DNA of 64,000 bases from Platycnemis pennipes (lineage: Eukaryota; Arthropoda; Insecta; Odonata; Platycnemididae): positions 133,595,624-133,659,623 of the forward strand of contig OW121851.1 in NCBI GenBank assembly GCA_933228895.1, read 5' to 3'. Shown piece by piece: positions 9,990 to 20,515 of this stretch. The notes beneath the pieces were generated by a model, which ran no database searches, had not been told where the DNA came from, and saw nothing but the letters and a program-made list of their open reading frames with translations. A program made the translations under genes and the position numbers. The first letter of the stretch is position 1, and each line of letters begins with the position of its first letter.

Positions 9990-10534
9990 TTGGTGAACTG
10001 TGAGAACTTGTGAATCTATGTGAGAGAGCTTCAGGGAAATAGGTCCACAGTGCACACAATTAAAAACGATAAAGGAATTAGAGTAACCAGCAGTGTAGAA
10101 AAAGCCAATGCTTTAAACACCTTCTTCCAAAGCGTATTCAACTCATCGTCACACTACGCAGTGGAACCACCACCGAACACATTCAGTGAGCAAATGCCCG
10201 AAATAAACATTTCATGTCGCGGAATAGAGCAGCAGTTAAAAAGCATAAGTAAACACAAATCACCAGGTACCGATCAAATTCCTTCCAGAGTATATAAAAC
10301 ATTAGCTTCTGAAATAGCCCCCTATCTACAAATAATATTCAATAAAACACTAAAGAACCACACAGTACCCAAGGATTGGAAAGTAGCTAACATTACACCT
10401 TTTTTAAAAGCGGTGATAGGGAAGAACCTAGTAACTACAGACCTATTTCACTCACGTCAATCTCTTGTAAGGTATTTGTGCACATTGTAGTCAGTTCAAT
10501 CATGGGGCACCAGGGTATCGTGTAGATGTAGATG
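9990..10534 (+). pseudogene. LINE-A/B-type RT N-terminal region joined to its tail
   Basis: A 156-codon frame (to 10490) encodes the region before and within RT domain 1: KANALNTFFQSVF, then KSPGTDQIPSRVYK, then LQIIFNKTL and VPKDWKVANITPF. These are typical of CR1/Jockey-type ORF2. A frameshift near 10410 leads to NYRPISLTSISCKVF in another frame. At about 10503 the RT is joined directly to CAGGGTATCGTGTAGATGTAGATG, the LINE tail, so most of RT and the 3' UTR is deleted. Confidence 0.85.
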
Positions 10535-10765
10535 AACTTTTTGGAGAAACTAATCGGTCATATATTAGGCACGATGGCCTGATGAAGACAATCGTTGAAG
10601 GACAAGTGAACGGGAAGACCTCGTGTGAGATACCAGGAGAAGTGATGAAGGATGTGAAAGAGAAGAAACAACCAAATATGAAGAGATTAGCCTATAGAAG
10701 AACTCAATGGAGAGCTGCGTCATTCCAATCTGAGGATTGATGACTGATGATGATGATGAGTGAAC
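10535..10765 (+). mobile_element. LINE-C 3' end
   Basis: The final coding block is recognisable with frameshifts: HDGLMKTIVEGQVNGK near 10570-10615, then EVMKDVKEK, NMKRLAYRRTQWRAA, and a tail of GATGATGATGATG repeats after GAGGATTGATGACT. The same terminus occurs at 13.24, 20.04, 39.3, 47.8 and 58.85 kb. It begins exactly where the preceding LINE tail ends. Confidence 0.8.
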
Positions 10766-12460
10766 TTTTAATCGTTTCTCCTCTACTTGAGTAACTACTC
10801 GATTCGGATAACTCAACCGTATTACGTACACTATTGATTTCATTTGAATTTTCCAATTTTTTATCGATTGTCTTAGAAAATTTCCGTGAGAGGTAGCCTT
10901 CTGTTTCTGAGTCCTAGTTTGCCCAGTGAGTCCTACCATTCCCAAAAACCCGAATCTGGCCTCATTGTCAGCAATAGACAGGCATTCGTATGCACCCCTC
11001 CTTTTAACTTCCTTCGTTTCTTCTGGCCTGAAAGTTTCTAAATAATATTCTTATTTTTCTTATCTTCTTCTTCTTTCGTATTTGATATCCTAAGGCCCAG
11101 GTATGTGCCCAAGCAGTGATTATGTGTTTAAATTGGTTCAAATGATATTTATGGTTCCACTACTGACTTGGAGCCATAGCTTACTCCATAGCACAAGTTT
11201 GTTTTCGCTCCTTCATGAAAATTTTAAATTTTCTTAATTTAATTTTAATAAGTTTTTAATGCATTTCTCCCTCCCGTTGAATTTAAACGGGAACATTCAG
11301 CTGGAATTAGATAGTCAAACAATTTACAGGGAAGAACATTTATGAAACAATTATTTTAAGTTAAAATAATATACCCTAATCATTTAGGATGTAGTGAAAA
11401 AATATCTGATTGTGCAGGATTTAGCCTATTTTTACATTTATCTCTCAACGAGGATAAAGAATGCAAAAATAATTATCAGAGCTCAATGTGTGATGGTACC
11501 TGCACCTCGAGTTCCCCCGCCCATCAATCCACTCGTAATTAATATTGAGGAACGCAACACCTTAATCAGGTTACAATGTTATCTGAAAAGTATGTGAGAG
11601 TTCACTTAGTAGAAAAAAATCGATTGAACAGTAAGCAAGCATTCACCTTTATGAATTATTTTGATTGATCACTTAAAGTCCTTACGAATTTATTTATTTA
11701 TGTTCAAAGTCAGGTAGAGAAGCTTAAAACCTTCCCATCATATCATAGCTTGAACTGAGACTTGTTTTCGAAGATCGGCATGTTGGTTCTACTTTCCAGT
11801 ATTTTCAGTATTTCCTATGGTAGGTATTTCCTCGTCTACTGCGGAAGTCAATGAAGAATGGAGAAAATAGCCACAAAAGGACTGCATACGAGAGGAGATG
11901 AGAAGCGTGCATGAAATCCTGGGAATGCAAGATGAATGAACTACTGCCACATCTCCATGATTCGCGAAACATCGATTAAAACAGTCCGAGAAATATGGAG
12001 CCGCAAGTCGGAGACTCCAAAATTGCTCCTGCTTACGTTGGGCAGTCATTTCTTCTCCGGGGACGGGGAAGAGCCGACAAGTGAAATTCACGTTCTCCCC
12101 CTAAGGACTTTCGTCACACGCATTCAGGCTGGGGCAGAATCGACGTGGGCATGTGACGTGAGGCGAGAAAGGTAGCGCACGTAAACAACGCATGAAGGCA
12201 ACGGATACAAACAACGTGTACTTATTGTTACTATTACACTTGTTATACGTATTGTTGTTAATACGTATTGTTATATTACACTTGTACCTGCGTAAGGAGA
12301 AGGGCACCTTTCACCTCTAAACGTCTCGTCTACACGAAGAATCAAACAGGGCCGATAGTCTTCCTTGGGATTTTTCAGGTAGTCGATAATTAGGAGAGCC
12401 GTTGGTCGAAAGAATCCAAAACCGTATTCTAAGTTTCGGACCTCATTAGTGTTGCGACTC
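10766..12460. other. Unassigned intergenic segment
   Basis: No recognised repeat or gene. Overlapping frames of 79-100 codons on both strands at 11.79-12.18 kb have no recognisable domain. Near 12205-12285 a TTGTTA/TATTACACTTGT motif is repeated around TACGTATTGTTGTTAATACG, a short imperfect duplication. Confidence 0.3.
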
Positions 12461-13236
12461 TCTACATCTAATTAATACCCTGCAAGCCACCAAAAGGTAA
12501 GTGGCAAGGGGGTTAATTCACACTTACATGAATGCATTACATATCAAGCATACAAAGGATTAGTAACTACATTCTAATAAAAACTTCACAATGGTGGCGT
12601 TTACTCGGAACCGAAATCGCAATTTTGTACACTAAATCGTTAGATGGAAACGAAAAACGAATTTTGGTGAAAAAATTAATCTTCCGAATTGCACGAGGAA
12701 AAAGGACATTATGAATCTGTCAGTTCGGCAATATTTTTCTCTAATTTTATGATCATGGTCACGTCTACCATAGTAAGTAGAAGTTCACAAAATATTTTTA
12801 AAGTCATCACTGAAAATATTATCTTAGAATTTATGTAAGAGATTAAGTCTAAATTTCAACCTACGATCTGAAAATGATTCCCATTTCCGTTCATTTAATA
12901 TACTGGTTAAACGCTAATATAGCTATCTTACCGTCCCTTTACCATTCATGCCGATCTTCGCTGCACACGTTCAAGTTCATTATTTAGGCCTATTTGTAAG
13001 GATCCCATATACTGGCAGCGTACATATTCCAAATGAGGTCTAACAAGGAAAGGAAGCTAATTTCTCGTATGTGATCGTCACATCTGCCCAGTACTCTTTT
13101 CGTGAATCCCAGTTTACGATTAACATAACCCATTATTTCACGCATGTGTTAACCCCAAGAAATATCGTGTGTCAGTCTTATTCCAAGATATTTAATGGAT
13201 TCCACGTTCGTGTCTTATTTATTCCTTATGTTGTAG
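12461..13236 (-). mobile_element. LINE-B copy, 3' part, interrupted
   Basis: Antisense LINE-B. The tail and hairpin (CCCTGCAAGCCACCAAAAGGTAAGTGGCAAGGG) start at 12461. The C-terminal RT region (FHLEYVR../GILTN.. and VESIKYLGI-type codons) ends at about 13225. Part of the 3' UTR is replaced by a MITE-E fragment at about 12592-12690. It then abuts a plus-strand LINE-C end. Confidence 0.75.
12592..12690 (+). mobile_element. MITE-E left-end fragment
   Basis: GGCGTTTACTCGGAACCGAAATC... matches the left ~100 bp of the full copy at 32181. It is inserted in LINE-B and truncated at about AAAAAATTAATC. Confidence 0.75.
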
Positions 13237-13237
13237 G

Positions 13238-13354
13238 TCAAGTTGTGTAGGATGTAAAAGAGAGGCGCTACGTCAATATGAAGATGCTGGCCGATATAAG
13301 AATCGAGTGGAGGGCTGTGTCAAACCAATCCTAGGATTGTTGACCGATGATGAT
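13238..13354 (+). mobile_element. LINE-C 3' terminal fragment
   Basis: Encodes the decayed VKERRYVNMKMLADIRIEWR block, then CAAACCAATCCTAGGATTG and a GATGATGATG tail, matching other LINE-C ends. Confidence 0.75.
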
Positions 13355-13646
13355 GTTTTAGGTGCTAGAAGAATTATTCTCTTTCCAAAAAATCATGGAT
13401 TCATATTTGTTCAAATATGATTATAACTGCCATGAATCACAACAGTTTTCAATTGCTTTTAGCGTATCACTCAAATATTATTTATCGTTTGGGCATAGAA
13501 TTATGTAGATTAGGTAGAATGTATACTAGGTATTGTGCAGATGGTTCGGATTCGTCCGCTAACCGCGTCCGAGCTTTTATTACAGGAGCAAACTGGGGAG
13601 ACACTCGAAGAAATACCCTCAGGCGTTACTTTGTGGAATTGAAGAT

Positions 13647-13755
13647 CATGAAAATAAAAATGACTTGGCATATTCCACACCTTTTATTGAAAAAAATCCG
13701 ACCGCGGTTTTTGCAATGAAAGGTGCGGAATATACCAAGTCATTTTATTTTCATG
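13647..13755. repeat. 109-bp fold-back element
   Basis: Arms of about 43 bp (CATGAAAATAAAAATGACTT... and ...AAGTCATTTTATTTTCATG) are near-perfect reverse complements around a loop with TCCGACCGCGG. It looks like a fold-back MITE. Frames on both strands through it give near-identical peptides, which are artefacts of the palindrome. Confidence 0.85.
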
Positions 13756-13789
13756 GAGAGACACTGCATTTGCCGGGAGAGTGACGGTG

Positions 13790-14640
13790 AAGAAAGTGAA
13801 ATGGGAAGATTGGACAAGGCAGTGCAAGTGGACGCGGGGGCTGGCGGATGCATTGTCGAGTTTCGATTGTTGGCCTCCGGGGGCGGTTTGGGGGTGGGGC
13901 GCCCTCTGGAATGGAAGGAGAGCGCCAGAATTCTGTGTAAAAAAAAACACTCCCCTCGAGGCGGCTGGAGGCAAACATGCATCCGTCTGAAGAGGGGTGG
14001 AAACTAAGGCGGCCGGGGGACAGCAGACTCGCTAAGAGGGTGGAATTTGTCCGCCGGGCGGCATGTTGGGTATTTGTCGATGCATATGCTCTTGTGTGTG
14101 CACATTGGACGGCTGCGTGGTCGGAAGAAAGAGGGTCAGGGGATGATGGGGCCGGCGGAGAAGTCACTCGGGTCAACGAGAGACAGAAAGGAGGGAGGGG
14201 GGAGAGATGTCCCACCAACAGCCGCCCTCTGACGTGTTTTCGATCAACTAAACTCGGCAACTAAGAGGAGGGAGGGGAGGGGATGGTGGATGAGGAGGGG
14301 TGGATGAGGAAGGGTGGTTGGGGGGATGAACGGAACTCAACTCGGGCGGCGAACCCGGTCTTCACCGCAATGAATGACTTGCCCTCCGACAACTACAAAA
14401 CATGCCCGTTCCGAATCGCGGGCCATTACTCTTTTGTCGGGCGGTAATTTGTTTACCATTCGGCCGACAGCGGCGTCCCGCGAGATGGCGCTGCTTCGCG
14501 AGTCCACTCTACGCCCTATTGGAACGCAGCGTTGCACTGCTCGGTACTTGAAGCTGGCGCCCCAAGTCCACTACGCAGGGACGCCTTCGCAAGATGAATT
14601 CATGGCAAAGCGATGTGAGAACATATTGGGGCTCTCTCCC
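13790..14640. other. GC/CpG-rich island-like segment
   Basis: Markedly more G+C and CpG than its surroundings, with G-rich runs at 14260-14330 and ...GCGAGATGGCGCTGCTTCGCGAG... near 14480-14510. Several overlapping frames exist on both strands, including 148 codons at 14374-14820, without recognisable domains. It could be an unannotated promoter or first exon. This is inference only. Confidence 0.35.
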
Positions 14641-14820
14641 CGTGAAGTATTACTCTCTCCCCATGATGCTTCCAAGACCGAATTTTCAGTGGTGATGATT
14701 AAAATATTTTGCGCAGACCAGAGACATCAACAGCGGCTAAGAAAAAAACACAAGATGAAAACAACAATTTTAGAAGAAGTTCTTTGGCAGTTAGTGAGTG
14801 GCAAAGTACAGGGAAGCTAG

Positions 14821-15640
14821 AAAGCATAAGGCAGGAACTGTAGACACGCTGAGATTGAGTTGATTGAGATGAAAGGGCGACATAACAGTTCCCGATTGAG
14901 ATATGCAACGGCGGTGGAGAGAGCCGACGCAGGGTAGCCACAGTTTCAAATTGGGAAGAGCGTAGTGAATTAGGTAGAGCAGCGCAGGTGAGCAATATTT
15001 TTATCAATATTATACCGCATGTAAACGACCTTATATATCAGAGCGATCAGAGCTGGTGAGCGATAGAATATTAATTAGTAACAACTGAAGTAAAACGGTG
15101 CCGACAAACCTAGATATTTGGGAATTTTTCTAATGCCAAAACGACACAAACCATTTTCACTTTACTTCCTAAAACATAATAGTCCAGGCTAAAATCTCAA
15201 AAAGGGCCTCCGTTATGAGTCTAGCGGCTTTTCGCACAACAATTGGGCAAAAACTCTATTCTCCCTATATCGACCCCGCTGAACCCGGAAATCGCTGTTG
15301 CCCAGCTGAAAAATGGACCGGAAGTGAGATATTCAAGATGGCGTTTAAGATAAAACATGCTGTTTTCTCTTACATATTGGATAAATTGATAGTACCAACG
15401 TCTATTAATATGATTTTTCCAGTCAGGAACAAGAATCTTGAACCAAAAATGACATGTGGACCTTATTTTTCAAGATATTTTGAAATTTCACGGAATACCC
15501 TAGGTGTCTACAGCCTAAAAGACATCTTTTCCGGCTAACAGCGCCACAAATCAGAATAATGTCTTGAACAAAAGTTTTTAGTAAATTCAATAAGATTTTA
15601 TTTAAATCTACACTCGGATTCGTGCGATTTTTTAATACTA
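14821..15640. other. Unassigned segment
   Basis: A 107-codon plus frame (15215-15538) has no recognisable domain. No repeat family recognised. Confidence 0.25.
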
Positions 15641-15779
15641 CGCGTGGTATGTGTAGGAGGGGGGTTGGGAGGGGAGGGCGGGATTGGATTGAAGGCCCCT
15701 GGGCCGTTCACCTCTGATGCAAGGACAGACCAACCGTCCTCAGGGGGTGGCTAAGAGGGCTCGTGGCACTGGGAGCCCC

Positions 15780-15826
15780 TTCCCGGGCCCAACGTTGCTT
15801 AACTTCGGTGATCAGTCGAGAATAAC
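15780..15826 (-). repeat. 5S-rRNA-like fragment (SINE3-type candidate)
   Basis: The minus strand reads TTCTCGACTGATCACCGAAG followed by TTAAGCAACGTTGGGCCCGG. This closely follows the central part of eukaryotic 5S rRNA (TTCTCGTCCGATCACCGAAG, then the A-box AAGTTAAGC...). The expected continuation with the C box (TACTTGGATGGG) is absent; a GC-rich sequence follows instead. It is therefore not a functional 5S gene, but a pseudogene or the head of a 5S-derived SINE. Confidence 0.65.
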
Positions 15827-15839
15827 TCACAAGAGGAGG

Positions 15840-15869
15840 CCAACCCAATCAATTAATTGATCGGGTTGG
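15840..15869. repeat. 30-bp near-perfect palindrome
   Basis: CCAACCCAATCAATT pairs with AATTGATCGGGTTGG with a single mismatch and no spacer. It lies just upstream (minus sense) of the 5S-like fragment. Confidence 0.85.
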
Positions 15870-16790
15870 TGTGGTGGCTTCAGTACTGATCTCCGATTCC
15901 GAGGAATATCGGCAGTTGCAGAAAACATGCATCGGGAAATAGACCTCTACTTGAATACTTTCGGAAGACAATAGGGAGTGCAGTACTTTTTTCAACGCAT
16001 TGGACGTAAAAATTTTGGCGCAACCTTTGCTCAAAAATGAAACTGCTGCCTACTGATGTCGGAGGCAGACTTTGACATTCCTGATTCCAGCTGGACTTCA
16101 GTTGCTTGAAGATTACCAAGGTTTGTAAACCCACATGATCAGAAAATTAGTTTTGTGTAAGATACAACCAAAAACTTGTATTTTCATCAAATAAACGGAA
16201 AGTTTGGAGAAGTGAACGCTACAGATACAGCGTGAAAGCTTCACATCATAAGCAGGTGACTATATGATCAAATTCCACAATTTCCTTCTTTATGAACACA
16301 AAAAACCGCGTGTTACAATGAAGTGGACAGCCATATCATTTATTGATGTTTTATCTCCATGGTGACTACCGGTTCGAACCCTTTTTAGTGAAATATTACT
16401 TTACGGGCATAGCACAAATAATACTGAACCTGCACTTGGTATGGCTTCAATAAATATTTGATCTACCTCTTCACACATTGTTCTGGAATACAACCAGCGA
16501 AATAAATTTTTTCAATATGTTTAAGAATAGATTTTGTATCCATCAACTGATATGCTAGCTGTAAATACTAGTTATGTGTGTCTGGAATTACGAATGATGT
16601 TGGGTAACTACTTTGATCACAGGCGTAAATGTCACACCTTCAAGTATCACATGTACTATTTAGGAAGTTATTAACATAACGCAAAATTTTGCTACACTGT
16701 AAGGCACTAGTTTTTAGATAGATTTAGATCACAAAAGGGACGAAAAACAATTTTGATAAATTGATATTACCTATAATATAAAAAGTTGTG
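15870..16790. other. Unassigned AT-rich segment
   Basis: No gene or repeat family recognised. Short frames only. Confidence 0.3.
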
Positions 16791-16791
16791 T

Positions 16792-17043
16792 TCAACCCGA
16801 AGGTTGACCTTTGATAGGTGAGGGTAGAGCTCACCCCTCACCCCAAATACGTTCGAATTCAAGAATTCAGGGTAGGGGACCAGTTCCTTTCCCTGGGCCA
16901 CTTGCGATTTCCTACGGAGTTCCAAAACCGAATCGCGAGGATCTCAGATAGGGTTGTCCAGATAGGCCCATGCCCGGGATTTGAACCCGGAACCCTCCAA
17001 TCAATAACTAAGCGCTCTACCCACTAGGCCACCACGACCCCCT
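16792..17043 (-). mobile_element. SINE-1 full-length-like copy
   Basis: tRNA-derived SINE read from 17043 leftwards. The head is GGGGTCGTGGTGG..., with an A box TGGCCTAGTGGGTAGAGC (17014-17031) and a B box GGTTCAAATCC (16977-16987) in a paired T-arm. The body contains GGAAATCGCAAGTGGCCCAG, and the 3' part has CCTATCAAAGGTCAACCTTC. The 3' end differs from the LINE-tailed copy at 447-620, so two tail types share one head and body. Confidence 0.85.
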
Positions 17044-17124
17044 ATTATACGATAAACATTTAAAATATTTGAATTCAATTGCATGGAATTTCGTACTGAC
17101 GTTTCACACTTCTTCTATTTTCTG

Positions 17125-17275
17125 AACACAGATGACACACATCGTCAACAACAGTAGCAAAATGTCTTGAAAGCTGCAAACAGCAAAATTTGTCACAAAA
17201 CCCTCCTGCTCTCAATGGAATATCTGTTGGTATGTGTTAATGCGGGAAACATCTTCAAGAACCTTGGGATTCCAA
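17125..17275. repeat. Duplicated ~150-bp segment, copy 1
   Basis: Roughly 80% identical by eye to 18112-18270 in the same orientation. The minus-strand frame reads GFVTNFAVCSFQDILLLLL then TMCVICV; copy 2 reads GFVTSFAVCCFQDILLLLL then AMCAICV. Copy 1 has an in-frame stop upstream (IFH*EQE). Origin unknown: a decayed exon duplication or an unrecognised repeat. Confidence 0.6.
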
Positions 17276-18111
17276 TCCTTTAATCTTCTCGATTCACTCT
17301 AGAAGGGGATTGGTTTTCATGGATATCACCATACCAAGATTCTTTCCTTGAAGCCTACTTTGAGAATGGTGAATTCTTCCTACATTGAAGTTACGTTCTA
17401 TTCCGTGATACCATCAGTCCCTTCCACATGAAACTGGAATAAAAGGTATTTGTGCGCCTCGGCGACAGTCAGTTTATTCAATCGATGAAAATAGTACCAT
17501 GAATGTTCATAAAGGACCGTTCCAGAACACTTCTCATGTTCACTATTTTTTATCTTACAGGTGACCAGTCGAAAAGAACGTTATTTGATATTTTCAATGG
17601 CAAAATAGGATCAGCAGAAGTTACTCCCATCTGCGCCTCTCTCCTCACTCTCCTTCAACGAACCCTTCGTGCCACTGGACTCCAATCATATACAAGAGAT
17701 GTCTCCTCGGAAAGGATAGTCTCCTGTTTCAAATATTCTCCTTCTCTCCAACAGGTGTCATCTCCAAATCAGAGTGAACCTGATGTCATGTGGCCTTGCC
17801 GCCTTCGGCGTACAATGAAGAAAAATTCGATGATGAGCCTTGTACATTTCTGTTGGGTTTAGTCCGAACTAAAGTGAACGGCAAACGCAAGGTTCTCCTC
17901 GGGATGAGAGGTATCTCGTTGTTTTTCCTTCGTATATGTATATAAAATACTAGACAGTAATATCCTGATGCCTGGTTTCATGATTTGACGATATTTTATT
18001 AATGCGTGCCTGATTCTTTTCATTGTCTTAAAAACTTTTACGATAGCTCTACCTCAGGGTCTCTGCCGGGATCTAACAATACGCAGTATTTTCCAAAAAA
18101 ATAAATTCTTC
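17276..18111. other. Spacer between duplicated segments
   Basis: A 119-codon plus frame (17503-17862) is present without recognisable domains. Confidence 0.25.
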
Positions 18112-18270
18112 TAAATAGCAGAACACAAATGGCACACATCGCCAACAAGAGTAACAAAATATCTTGAAAGCAGCAAACAGCAAAACTGGTCACAAAACCC
18201 CTCCTCCTCCTCCTCTCAGTGGAATATCCGTCGGTATTTCCTGCGGGAATCGCCTCCAAGAATGTTTGGA
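18112..18270. repeat. Duplicated ~150-bp segment, copy 2, with hydrophobic frame
   Basis: Second copy of the 17125-17275 sequence. The minus-strand 73-codon frame 18038-18259 contains GFVTSFAVCCFQDILLLLL then AMCAICVLLF, a run long enough for one membrane helix, after an Arg-rich stretch made by a CTC/CCT expansion. No family recognised. Confidence 0.55.
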
Positions 18271-18714
18271 CTTTTGATGACTTCTAATGATGACTTCTAA
18301 GAAAGGGGAGTTTTCTAAGAATCCACAATAACTGAATAAACGGTACCTTTTAGTAAAAATATTTAAACCATTCCCAGACAGCGTTCAAGGACTTTTATGG
18401 AAATGATGATCTCCTAATCAACATATGCTCTTTCGTAGGTAAACGCTGGCACATAAATTAGGAGTAACGATTCTAAGGAATGAAGACTACCGTAGAAGAA
18501 AAATTGATATAACCAGTATGCTCAACGAAATTCGCCAATTCCTCAATGGCTGTGGACAGCGGTATCTTTAACCAAGGTAAGATCTGTTCCTCGATGATAT
18601 CTGTCAAGGCTATCAACGGAGAAGAAATTCACCAAGAATTGATCTGGCTACGTTAGTCTCGGTCGAAAGAGAATATTAGTTGTATTTATGGTAATAAAGC
18701 GAAGAAAACCAACT

Positions 18715-18940
18715 AATCTCTTAGCTAATTTCCAAGGCGATATTTCCGCTGATGAAGTCAAAATATTTTGCGAATTCCAATTTACTATGCTAGACAGGAC
18801 CATGATCACAAAATTCGAGAAATTTATTGTTCTACCAACAGATTCAAAATTTCCTTCTTTCCTCGAACAATTAAGGATATGAACAGCTGTAAATATGATC
18901 AACAGTACATATATACAGTGTATCAACGGATAGACTTTTT
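18715..18940 (+). pseudogene. LINE-B RT C-terminus fragment
   Basis: Reads ...DRTMITKFEKF... in one frame and RFKISFFPRTIKDMNS in the next. The second matches the conserved RTDRFKMSFFPRTI segment that ends LINE-A/B ORF2. It then enters the 3' UTR (ACAGCTGTAAATATG) and loses homology near 18940. Confidence 0.75.
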
Positions 18941-19289
18941 TCATTGGTGTTTTCGAGTCCGTTTCCGCACTGATAGGCGCATCAGACCGCGCGGAAAGTT
19001 ATAAGGATAGGAATGGAAGGGATGGGGAACCTCCTTCTCCTCCTCATCTGGTTAGAATTGGTACTTCCATGATTGTATAAGTTTGCATGGTAATGTGTAG
19101 ATGTTGATGTTAACAGTGACATCTATGGTTCAGAGAGAGCATCGAACCGAAATGGAATCGAAGAATTGATCCGGGAAAATTAAAAGCGGCTTGTACCCGA
19201 ACCGAAAATTGGTTATAATATAAAATTAAGTTGTTATAATGGCATTTACCGAAGCCAACTTTACTATGGTATTTAAGCTGGCGCAACTA

Positions 19290-19430
19290 ACAGCATGATT
19301 TTTTTTAAATCATGAAGTTTGGACTGCAATGTATTTTCTATTACTTTTTAAACATGATATATGTTTGGTGTGAATTCACGCCCTGCCACATATCTTTATT
19401 GTGGCTTGCAGGGTGTTTATGTAGATGTGT
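19290..19430 (+). mobile_element. LINE-B 3' tail
   Basis: AACTAACAGCATG..., then the hairpin CCCTGCCACATATCTTTATTGTGGCTTGCAGGG (19381-19413) and TGTTTATGTAGATGTG. 5'-truncated; no coding sequence. Confidence 0.8.
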
Positions 19431-20039
19431 ATCCGTGGTGACCAGAAAAATTATCTCCATTCGGGCGAAGGAGCTGTAGAAGGTCACAACGTCAAGGACA
19501 CTGAAAGGCGGTTTCGAGTTCCCCGAAACCGCCGTTCCCTTGTTTCTCCCAGCCGTCTCAACCTCGCCGCTGAATTGACTTGCTATGGACACGAGAGAGT
19601 AACCGCAAAGGTGTCCATCCACTGCAAACCAACTCCACAAGCCCACTAGCGCTCAAAGAGAACAAAATTAAAAAAAAAGGTAGGAACGCGGCCCCGGAAG
19701 GAGAGGAGGTGAATTTCTGACCAGTTACAGAGATGAGGCTGACAAAGTTTCCCATTCTTGACAACAGTCTGCCGCCGCAAGGTCATCCTCCGGTCTGCAA
19801 GCAAGTGGGAACATGATAACGGAGAATAATAATTGACAGAGAAATGGGGAAGTAGATGAAAATGATTGGGCCCCACCCTTCCTCGGTTTCAACCAGTTGG
19901 AGAACACCAAGCCCTCGCTCCTACCTAGTGCCTGATCAACAACTGCAGCGCTGTTTCCTCCCATGCCTACCAATTCATCCGCACTGAGTGACTCCTCATC
20001 ACAGCACTCCCCAGCAACACAGACACAATCCCAATGGAA
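19431..20039. other. Unassigned segment
   Basis: A minus-strand 121-codon frame (19725-20090) is acidic in part (DDDEQDFHWD, CCDEESLSADEL) but runs into LINE-C sequence at its start and matches no family known to me. Possibly chance. Confidence 0.25.
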
Positions 20040-20515
20040 GTCTTGCTCATCATCATCGATCAACAATCTTATGATTGGTTTGACTTCCACTCGATTCTTC
20101 TATCGGCCAACCTCTTCATGTCATTGTAGTTTCTCTTTTTGACCTCCTTCACAACTTGCTCCATATTTCTCATACGAGGCCTGCATTTTCCATTTTTCCC
20201 GTTCACTTTTCCGTCGACGATTGTCTTCATCATGCCATCGTGTGTTAAGATATGGCCGATTAAGTCTTCTTTTTTAAAGTTTACGGCGGACTTCTCTTTT
20301 CTCCCACTCTTCTTAAAGACTTCTTCGTCTGTCACTCGATCGATCCATTTTATCTTCATCATTCTTCGGTAGCAGCACATTTCAAATGCTTCCAGCATGG
20401 ACTTCCCTGCTGTTGTCATCGTCGATGCTTCGCTGCCATACAGTAGCTTGCTCCAGATGCATGCTCTAATGAAATTTTCCCTCTTTTCCACTTCTGAATG
20501 ATCATGTATGGCCAA
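20040..20515 (-). pseudogene. LINE-C C-terminal region, copy a
   Basis: A 148-codon minus frame gives LLYGSEASTMTTAGKS, then EAFEMCCYRRMMKIKWIDRV, then LIGHILTHDGMMKTIVDGKV, and NMEQVVKEVKKRNYNDMKRL near the end, followed by the ATCATCATCGATCAACAATC terminus (antisense). This is the C-terminal domain downstream of RT in endonuclease/RT-type LINEs. It is intact as a frame in this stretch but isolated from the RT core. Confidence 0.8.

Noticed and set aside
13417..14264. Several overlapping frames on both strands
   Set aside because: Partly created by the 13647-13755 palindrome and by GC-rich composition with few stop codons; no domain in any.
15780..15826. Functional 5S rRNA gene
   Set aside because: Only the central part matches and the C box is absent.
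18648..18944. 98-codon minus frame with hydrophobic N-terminus
   Set aside because: Antisense of LINE-B; similar peptides (RKEGHFES... NFVIMV) at 36.98, 43.63 and 61.88 kb are all antisense LINE-B shadows.
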